A DNA stretch of 28,538 nucleotides from Anaerolineaceae bacterium (GTDB lineage: Bacteria > Chloroflexota > Anaerolineae > 4572-78): NCBI GenBank assembly GCA_024762375.1, contig JANTHQ010000001.1, forward strand, positions 1-28,538, read 5' to 3'. The position numbers were made by a program, and so were the translations under genes. Of this stretch, positions 22,510-28,538 are shown piece after piece (the first letter of the stretch is position 1; every line of letters begins with the position of its first letter). The notes beneath the pieces were generated by a model. It was not told where the DNA came from. It searched no databases and saw only the letters and a program-made list of their open reading frames with translations.

Positions 22510-23622
22510 TTATTTTTGCGGTGAGAATATCAGCATGCCACCATTGCCGTGAAACAGTACCTTCCCGTTCCAAAACTGAAAACCGCCGACCGATTGCAGC
22601 GCCGACAGGAATTTCTGCTCCTGCGCCATCACATCTTCCGGACACGCCATCATCGTCGCACCGATGGGGCCCATCGATAACGTACCCGGTGAATCTTCGG
22701 TGAAGCCACCAAAATAGTTATTGCATCCCGCCGAACCGGTGATTTTCCCTGCCGCCATATCCACCATCAACGTGATTTCAGTATCGGGCAAAACCGGTGT
22801 CGGTTCCATCGGGTTATCAAAACCGGTGAGTACCCACATGGTGTCCGCCAGCCGCGCCGCGCTCACCGTTCCGATTTCTTTTTGCGGCAATTCCACCAAC
22901 TCATCCCCCTCCAATTTAAATGATTTGACCACTTCCAGCGTGGCACAGCACAGCGGGTCATCCGGCCCCTGGGTGACCATATCCACCGCAATGATACCAT
23001 CTTCAATTTTCACGGAAATCAGATTACTGCGGTCGCCCAGAAATGCCGTGCCTGCATTCACCGGCACACCATTTTGATTCAGCATGGCGGCAACATAGGT
23101 GAACACCCCGCTCCCACCGGAATTTTCCGCCAGAAAAACAGCGGCATCGTCCACACCGTCACCATTCAAATCGCCGAAAGCGTAAAAATCTTTCACAAAA
23201 TCCACCGTCGGGCGGGACGCGCCCCCTTCCACAAAAGGTTTGCCTTCGTAATGACCATCTGTCAATTGCACAGCAGTATCGTAAATGCCGCCATACTGCG
23301 CGTTTTTCAACCCATCCACCCCGAAATCACCGGCAGTTGTGACCGGCTCTCGCGCGGGAATCCACAATTTTTGTCCGACTTCAATCACATCGGGATTGTC
23401 AATCACCGCGAAAGAGGGGTCTTCGGCGGCTTTGGCGTTGGTGGCATCCACAATCTGCCCGAAAGCGAGCATGTCACCATAGTATTTCAGCGCCAACTTA
23501 CTGAGCCAGTCATTCGCCTGCACCACATATTCCTGCCCGCCCGATGTTTGCACGGGTGGTGCGGCGGATACTGACACCGCCAGCACCAGAATGAGCATAA
23601 TTGCCAAAATCAGTTTTTTCAT
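22510..23622 (-). CDS. Secreted LysM and META/HslJ-domain protein
   Basis: 370 residues. The signal peptide (about 1-20) is KK followed by LILAIMLILVLAVSVSA-APP. A LysM-like module (about 30-91: EYVVQANDWLSKLALKYYGD...VGQKLWIPA) should bind peptidoglycan or related glycans. The middle domain has a calcium-loop-like FGDLNGDGVDDAAVF (about 149-163), as in FG-GAP/dockerin-type repeats. The C-terminal META domain (about 262-370) is clear from DTMWVLTG, ITGSAGCNNYFGGFT and MMACPEDVMAQEQKFLSAL. Likely wall-associated; function unknown. GGAGATGG precedes the ATG. Confidence 0.85.
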   Translation of the reverse strand: MKKLILAIMLILVLAVSVSAAPPVQTSGGQEYVVQANDWLSKLALKYYGDMLAFGQIVDATNAKAAEDPSFAVIDNPDVIEVGQKLWIPAREPVTTAGDFGVDGLKNAQYGGIYDTAVQLTDGHYEGKPFVEGGASRPTVDFVKDFYAFGDLNGDGVDDAAVFLAENSGGSGVFTYVAAMLNQNGVPVNAGTAFLGDRSNLISVKIEDGIIAVDMVTQGPDDPLCCATLEVVKSFKLEGDELVELPQKEIGTVSAARLADTMWVLTGFDNPMEPTPVLPDTEITLMVDMAAGKITGSAGCNNYFGGFTEDSPGTLSMGPIGATMMACPEDVMAQEQKFLSALQSVGGFQFWNGKVLFHGNGGMLIFSPQK

Positions 23623-23659
23623 TTTTCCATCTCCGTTTTCTTTCGGGTTTTCAATTTTG

Positions 23660-23782
23660 GAACACAGATTGCACGAGTGGCATTGATTTCCACCGGTTTT
23701 TCAATTTATACAGATGTTTTCTGTGATTGATTTTCAATTAAATATCTGTGAAAATCCGTAACATCTGCGTCATCCGTGCTCC
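23660..23782. repeat. Second, diverged copy of the CACGGAT-rich repeat
   Basis: ATCTGTGAAAATCCGTAACA...GCGTCATCCGTGCTCC (about 23742-23782) closely matches the right half of the 16197-16293 element. GGAACACAGATTG at 23659 is the degenerate opposite end, giving an imperfect inverted repeat. No ORF of interest lies in 23623-23819. Confidence 0.6.
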
Positions 23783-23819
23783 ATTTTCCATCATACCATA
23801 AAGACGCTCATTCATCCCG

Positions 23820-26159
23820 CTATTGTTCCCGTGAAAAACCGACATTCTCCCCACGAATACCCCACGCAATCACACCCAGCGCGGCGAGCAGCCCCACCAG
23901 CGACAGCCACCCACCCCATCGAAACTCGCGCGGTTGATAGCGGAGTTCCACCGCGTGCGTCCCCGCCGACAGCGGCACGCCCATCAGCACGCCATCGGCG
24001 CGGATGAGTGGCGCGGGTTGCCCGTCCACCGTGGCGCGCCAGCCCGCATCCCAAATTTCGCTGACCACCAGCAACCCGTCCGCCCCCGCCGACACATCCA
24101 GCGACAGAAAACCCGCATCTGCCCGGCGGATGGTCACACGGTCCGGCGCAGTCGTTTCCGCCACCGGCAGCGCATCCGACACCAGCGCGGTGGTTTTCAG
24201 GTCGAAATCATCCGCCGCCAGCGCGTGCCAATCGCCGCCCTGCGCCAACCGGTGCACCAGCCACGCTCGCGGAAAAGGGTCGGTTACCTCAAAAATTTTC
24301 ACCCCATCCGATTCGAATCGCCGCGCCAGCCCGGCGCTGTCAATATCGCGGGTATCCAGCACATAGCGCACATTCAGCAATTGCCACAGCCGCCACGATG
24401 GCATTTCGGCGGAAAAAGCCGCCACATCTGCCAATTGCAGCGGGGTATTGCCGGTGATGTCTTCCAACCCGAAAACCATCGCCGCGTTATTGCCGCCGGG
24501 CAGCAACCCGCCCGACGCGATTCGTACCGGTGCGCCCGCCGTGTGTTCCTGCAAAAATTGCACGGTCGCCGTGGGGGTAAACGGTTGGCTATTGCGCCGC
24601 TCCAAATTAAATTGCCAGTTGACGGTGAACAGATTGAACGCCAGCCACACCGCCACCAGCGACATCCCCCACCAACGCCGCCAAAATCGGCGTGGGCGAA
24701 AGGCGAGCATCAGCAGCCCGCCGCCGTAAATTATCAACCCGAAAATGTGATGGCGCAGCACGCCATTGAACAGATTGACCGCGTCGCCGCGCACGTTGGC
24801 AGCCACCGCGCCATACAGATAGAGTCCGGTCAGCGCCAGCGCCACCGCGCCGACCCGGTTCGCATTTCGGGCAAAATTTTGCCATGCCGAGCGCATCGCT
24901 TTGGGCAGCGGCATCGCCAGCGCCAGCGCGCCATATCCCGCCAGCACCGCCAGCGAAAAACTGTACAGCAGGAATATCCGTTCCTGCTGGCGCACCGCAT
25001 CGAATCCGGGCAGGGTAAGATATGCCAGCGGGTACGCGAAAGTGTTCGCGCCAAAAGCCAGCACCAGCGACCCCGCCGCCACCGCCAACCAGAAGATGAT
25101 GGTTCTGCGTAATTTGCGGCGGCTGAGCGTCAGTGCGGCGGCAATCAGCAGCAGCGGCAAAATGCCGATATATTCGGGCGAGCCGCCAAAATAGCCCGGA
25201 TACAGCACCGAAACCAGTTCACTCAATGGCAATCCCCGCGACACCGCGCTGAAATTCAAATCGGCGCGGAGGGAATGGCGGATGAACGCCAATGTGGGTA
25301 TCAACTGCGCGGCGGCAATCAAACCGGCGAGGATAATGAATAGTGAATAGTGAATAATGAATAATGGGATTGGCGATTGGCGATTGGCGAATTGCTGACC
25401 GCTGAAACGCGGCTTGAAACTTGAAACCTGAAACCTGAAACCAACAAACACCCCATACGCCAATGTGAGATAGAAAATATACATTGCGGTTTGGGGATGA
25501 CCCGCCAGCACGACCATGGCGAACGCCAACGCCGCCCAGCCCGCCCGCGCCAGCGACAATCGTCGGGGCAGGCCGTCCGCCACCGCATCGAGCGTGCATG
25601 CCAGCGCCAGCATCACCCACGGCAGCCACGCACTCGCCAGCAGAATGGTCATCTGCTGCACGGGAAATCCGGTGAGATAGCCGCTGTACGTGAAGGTGAG
25701 CGATACCACCACCCCGACGAATCGCGCCACCCGCCGGCTCGCACCCGCGCGCCCTGCCCAGTATCGCCCCAGCAGATATGCTCCGACCGCTGCAATAGAA
25801 AAATGGAAAATCACCTGCCATTGGAGTGCTGTCAGTGGAAACCCGTGCCCCGTCCAGCCGAGCGCCAGCGCTTGCAGCACATGCGGCGGGTACAGCGCGC
25901 CGGATTGAATATCCGCCAGCCCCGGCTGCCCGCCGAAAATATGCGGATTCCACAGTGGCACGCGCCCATCCACCCATTCTCGCGCCGAAAATGCCCGCAG
26001 CGGGAAATACTGCTCGGTGAAATCGCCCGCTTTCAGCCACAGCCGATCGGCGGGGTTGGGGGTGATGATTCGCCAGAAAAACAGCATCGGCAACAGCGCC
26101 AGCACGGCGATGATGGTCGTTTCGAGTATTCGGTTTCGGGTTTCAGCTTTTGAGTTCAA
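23820..26159 (-). CDS. YfhO-family polytopic membrane protein with an in-frame repeat-derived insert
   Basis: 779 residues. The N-terminal family signature is GDFTEQYFPLRAF...GRVPLWNPHIFGGQPGLADIQSGALYPP (about 47-90). About a dozen membrane helices follow, with an extracytoplasmic C-terminal domain (about 540-755, ending AGWRATVDGQPAPLIRADG...) and a last helix. YfhO proteins are GT-C-like, linked to glycosylation of wall polymers. Residues about 240-275 (FRFQVSSFKPRFS, ANRQSPIPLF, IIHYSLF) are the translation of a heptamer-repeat array between two helices. The likely start is TTG 26159, and the first 15 residues also come from repeat-like DNA with no visible Shine-Dalgarno, so the start is uncertain. 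Confidence 0.82.
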   Translation of the reverse strand: MNSKAETRNRILETTIIAVLALLPMLFFWRIITPNPADRLWLKAGDFTEQYFPLRAFSAREWVDGRVPLWNPHIFGGQPGLADIQSGALYPPHVLQALALGWTGHGFPLTALQWQVIFHFSIAAVGAYLLGRYWAGRAGASRRVARFVGVVVSLTFTYSGYLTGFPVQQMTILLASAWLPWVMLALACTLDAVADGLPRRLSLARAGWAALAFAMVVLAGHPQTAMYIFYLTLAYGVFVGFRFQVSSFKPRFSGQQFANRQSPIPLFIIHYSLFIILAGLIAAAQLIPTLAFIRHSLRADLNFSAVSRGLPLSELVSVLYPGYFGGSPEYIGILPLLLIAAALTLSRRKLRRTIIFWLAVAAGSLVLAFGANTFAYPLAYLTLPGFDAVRQQERIFLLYSFSLAVLAGYGALALAMPLPKAMRSAWQNFARNANRVGAVALALTGLYLYGAVAANVRGDAVNLFNGVLRHHIFGLIIYGGGLLMLAFRPRRFWRRWWGMSLVAVWLAFNLFTVNWQFNLERRNSQPFTPTATVQFLQEHTAGAPVRIASGGLLPGGNNAAMVFGLEDITGNTPLQLADVAAFSAEMPSWRLWQLLNVRYVLDTRDIDSAGLARRFESDGVKIFEVTDPFPRAWLVHRLAQGGDWHALAADDFDLKTTALVSDALPVAETTAPDRVTIRRADAGFLSLDVSAGADGLLVVSEIWDAGWRATVDGQPAPLIRADGVLMGVPLSAGTHAVELRYQPREFRWGGWLSLVGLLAALGVIAWGIRGENVGFSREQ
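25335..25442. repeat. STRR-like heptamer array inside the yfhO-like gene
   Basis: Three arrays lie side by side: AATGAAT/AGTGAAT/AGTGAAT/AATGAAT (25335-25365), GATTGGC repeated three times (about 25369-25389), and TTGAAAC/TTGAAAC/CTGAAAC/CTGAAAC (about 25414-25441). Each unit is 7 bases, so three units give 7 codons. The total keeps the reading frame of the gene. Confidence 0.8.
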
Positions 26160-26160
26160 G

Positions 26161-26415
26161 GTTCAAAGTTACGTTTCAGTGGTCAGCGGTCAGTGGTCAG
26201 CGAATCTCCAATCTCCAATTAACCAAATTCAATGTTGCAGGGTTGCAGGGTTGCATCACCTGCACACTTTCTCACTTTCACATTCCGGCGGTCAGCCGTC
26301 AGCAATCAGCAATCAGTGGTCAGCAATCAGCGAATGAGCGAATTTCTATCTCTATCTCTATCCCTATCTCTATCCCTCTCAACAAATGGCGAATGACAAA
26401 TGACGAATGACCAAT
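26161..26415. repeat. Intergenic region composed of STRR-like heptamers and a TATCTC hexamer array
   Basis: GGTCAGC/GGTCAGT/GGTCAGC (about 26181-26202), AATCTCC twice (26203-26218), GTTGCAGG twice (about 26234-26251), GTCAGCC/GTCAGCA/ATCAGCA/ATCAGTG/GTCAGCA/ATCAGCG (about 26291-26332), TATCTC/TATCCC hexamers (about 26347-26376) and GAATGAC/AAATGAC/GAATGAC (about 26391-26412). I see no gene in this 260-base gap between the two minus-strand genes. Confidence 0.75.
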
Positions 26416-26419
26416 CCCC

Positions 26420-28538
26420 TCACAATCGCCGCAAGTCTTGCCGAGAGAGATACGCGGTACGGTCGGCAGCATCGGGGATGGTGGCGGCGATGGCATCACG
26501 GTCGGCACGGGCAAGCCGTTTGAACCACGCCGCGTCGCGGAGCAGGCCCATCTGCCCAAATGTGCGATACAGCGCCATCCGCACCGAAAGCCGCGCGGGA
26601 AGCAACTCGGCGCGGGTGGCATCCGTTTCCGCCCGCTGCAGCAGATGCAGCACTTCGGCGGGTTGGTCGGTTGCCTGCGAAAACCGCGAGGCTTCCACCA
26701 GCGCGCTGATATAATCGGCCAGCATGCCCCGCTCGGCGGCAAATGCCATCGCCTGCACCAGCGAACGCTCGGCGGCATCAAATTCGCCGCGATGACGGTG
26801 CAATCGCGCCAAACTGACATTCAGCGCCACATAATTCGAGGCATACAAATTTTGCAGATTCCCCCGCGCGATATCGAAATACCGGGCGGCGGCTTCCGTT
26901 TCACCGCGAAACATCGCCAGCAACCCCAGCCCCACCTGCACGCTGAGCCAGTGCGAGCGCAGAGCGGTGTGCGCCGACAGTTCCGTTTCCATCTGCCGGA
27001 ATCGCTCCGCCGCGCGGTCGAGCCGGTTCCAGCGCACATCCACATACGCCCGGTGGATGCGTCCCCAAATGACAATCCAGCGCAAATGGGGAATATCTTC
27101 CACCAGCGCCAACGCTCGATTCAGCGCGTGCGTCATTTGCCCATATTCGCCGCGCATATCCCACAATTGCGCCATCAGATGGGCGGCGGTGGCTTGTGCC
27201 CCCCGCTGGTTGTACGTTTCTGCCAATTGTGCCGCCAAATTCAGCGTCTCTTCTGCCGCAGATGTTTCTCCCTGCAGAGTCAGCGTCCAGCCATACAAAT
27301 TGAGTGTCTGCGCCGATTGCTCTTCTCCCAAAAATGCCGCCAGCGATTCCCACGGGCGGGCGGTGGTGAGCGGCTGCGGTTGAAAGACCGGAAAACCGGA
27401 TTCCGTCCATGTGGGCGGCGTTTCCCGCGTCAGCGACAGCAATCGCAACCGGTGCTGGGCACTAACCACCACCGGTGGCGTTTCGGGTGGCAATTCTTTG
27501 GCGATGCGCGCCGTCAGCGCGGCGGATTCTTCCAATTCGCCGATGAGCCCCAACATGGCCGCCAGCCGGTATTGCGCCATCAGCGCCGCCGTGCGGTTGC
27601 CCGTCCGCTGTGCCCACATCCGGCAGCGACGATATGTTTCGCGGGCATCATTCCACGCCATCAGTGATTCTTGCGCCTGCCCCAACCCGCGATACGCCCG
27701 CCGCACCCACGGCGCAGTTTCGGACGGGGGCATGTTTTCCGCCACAGCCAGCGCCTGCCGATAATGGTGAACCGCCTGCTCGAACCCAAACGCACGCAGG
27801 GCATAATCGCCCGCCAGCACCGAAAAATTGAGCGCCTGCGTTCGGGCTGATGCACCCGCCCGCAAACTGTGCTCGGCGATTTCGGCGGCGCGGGGGCCCG
27901 CCTGTTTGCCAAAAAGTGATGTCAACCCCGCCGCCACCCGCTGATGCAATCGCCGCCGTGCCACCGGCGACAGTTGGCGGTACACCACTTCTCGGACAAT
28001 TTGGTGCGAAAAATCGAGCCGCGCGGGCGAAATTTCAACCAGAAATTGCCGCCGCAACAGTTCGGTCAGTGCCGCCAGCGGGTCGGTAGTGGCGATAGCT
28101 TCCAGCAAATCCACCGAAAAATCGCGCCCGATGACCGCGCCGATATCCAAAATGGCGCGCGCATCGGCGGGTAGATGCGCCAGTCGCGCCAAAATGATGT
28201 CGGTCACATGCGGCGAAGGTTGCAGCAGCGCATCGGTCAGCAGCGATTCGGGGTCGGCGGTGTCCAGTGGTTGCGCATGGGCATCTTGCCATGCGCGAAT
28301 GGTTTCGGTGATGAACAGCGGATTTCCCCCGGTCAGATGGTGCAACTGCCGGGCAGCCGGGGCGATTTTTGGAGACTGTGCTGCGATGACTGTCTGCAAA
28401 AAAGTGGCGGTTTCCGATTCTGACAAACGGTCCAACCGGATGGATTCCAGTGCATGCCGGTGAGTCAAATCTCGCAAAAAACGGTTGAGCGGAGCATCTT
28501 CCGGCACATCTTCCGGACGGTATGCCATCAATACCAGC
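26420..28538 (-). CDS. STAND-type AAA ATPase/TPR regulator, N-terminus beyond the window
   Basis: An open frame continues through the right edge; 706 residues are visible. It begins LVLMAYRPEDVP, the strand just after Walker B in AAA_16/MalT-like STAND ATPases, so the P-loop and any N-terminal cyclase, kinase or DNA-binding domain are outside. Next come the LxxLS..E and HHLTGGNPLFITETIRAW (NTPase C-lobe) segments and ILDIGAVIGRDFSVDLL...FSHQIVREVVYRQLSPVARRRLHQRVA (winged-helix-like region). A long TPR-like helical array follows (about 230-690). Such proteins are large signal-responsive regulators. The TTG/ATG near 28531 are internal codons, not the start. Confidence 0.8.
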   Translation of the reverse strand, partial: LVLMAYRPEDVPEDAPLNRFLRDLTHRHALESIRLDRLSESETATFLQTVIAAQSPKIAPAARQLHHLTGGNPLFITETIRAWQDAHAQPLDTADPESLLTDALLQPSPHVTDIILARLAHLPADARAILDIGAVIGRDFSVDLLEAIATTDPLAALTELLRRQFLVEISPARLDFSHQIVREVVYRQLSPVARRRLHQRVAAGLTSLFGKQAGPRAAEIAEHSLRAGASARTQALNFSVLAGDYALRAFGFEQAVHHYRQALAVAENMPPSETAPWVRRAYRGLGQAQESLMAWNDARETYRRCRMWAQRTGNRTAALMAQYRLAAMLGLIGELEESAALTARIAKELPPETPPVVVSAQHRLRLLSLTRETPPTWTESGFPVFQPQPLTTARPWESLAAFLGEEQSAQTLNLYGWTLTLQGETSAAEETLNLAAQLAETYNQRGAQATAAHLMAQLWDMRGEYGQMTHALNRALALVEDIPHLRWIVIWGRIHRAYVDVRWNRLDRAAERFRQMETELSAHTALRSHWLSVQVGLGLLAMFRGETEAAARYFDIARGNLQNLYASNYVALNVSLARLHRHRGEFDAAERSLVQAMAFAAERGMLADYISALVEASRFSQATDQPAEVLHLLQRAETDATRAELLPARLSVRMALYRTFGQMGLLRDAAWFKRLARADRDAIAATIPDAADRTAYLSRQDLRRL

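Noticed and set aside
23934..25112. 392-codon plus-strand ORF opposite the yfhO-like gene
   Set aside because: Low-complexity, Arg/His/Gln-rich translation typical of an antisense frame of a GC-rich gene. The minus-strand product has clear family motifs.
26161..26415. CRISPR array
   Set aside because: Units are 6-7 bases in direct tandem without unique spacers, with several unrelated families side by side. No cas genes are present.
26438..27667. 409-codon plus-strand ORF opposite the STAND/TPR gene
   Set aside because: Same antisense-shadow composition. The minus-strand frame is longer, continuous to the edge and shows STAND and TPR features.

Overview
The window looks like chromosomal DNA of a free-living, moderately GC-rich bacterium. 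My best guess is a Chloroflexota, Anaerolineae-like lineage. That guess rests on the whole gene set (split complex I operon, giant YfhO-type membrane protein, STAND/TPR regulator, KaiC-like ATPase, LysM-META lipoprotein-like protein, heptamer-rich intergenic DNA). It is an inference, because no single marker here fixes the taxon.

Layout, left to right. A FemAB-type peptidoglycan-bridge transferase runs off the left edge on the minus strand (1-334). Divergent from it is a seven-gene operon for the membrane arm of respiratory complex I, nuoA-H-J-K-L-M-N (559-8361), closed by a strong palindromic terminator. Next come an O-methyltransferase tightly coupled to an alkaline-phosphatase-superfamily enzyme (8470-9972), a convergent mannose-6-phosphate isomerase, and two membrane-anchored TPR proteins (11122-14742), the second with a zinc ribbon and a TolB-like propeller. 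A three-tRNA cluster follows (Pro-TGG, Gly-TCC, Ile2/Met-CAT; 14810-15052). Minus-strand genes then encode a RecA paralog with a damaged Walker A motif under a LexA-boxed promoter, and a bis-histidine thioredoxin-like ferredoxin. Plus-strand genes follow: a B12-binding radical SAM enzyme, a polyprenyl-phosphate-type glycosyltransferase, methionyl-tRNA synthetase and a KaiC-like ATPase. The right end is minus strand: a LysM-META secreted protein, a YfhO-like membrane protein, and a STAND-type ATPase/TPR regulator cut by the window edge.

The most exciting element is in front of metG (19481-19651). A good promoter is followed at once by a 22-codon ORF containing Met-Pro-Met-Val-Met. Mutually exclusive RNA hairpins come next, ending in a GC-rich stem plus U-run. 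This has the full logic of a trp-style, ribosome-mediated attenuator, here sensing charged tRNA-Met to control methionyl-tRNA synthetase. The leader peptide appears to start at the transcription start itself (leaderless).

Two other themes stand out. First, a textbook promoter (TTGACA, 17 bp, TAAAAT) with a GAAC-N4-GTTC LexA-type box inside its spacer drives the RecA paralog. Second, degenerate 7-bp tandem repeats, resembling the STRR repeats of filamentous cyanobacteria, occupy at least five sites. One array is inside the yfhO-like gene, where it is translated in frame as a 7-residue-periodic insert.
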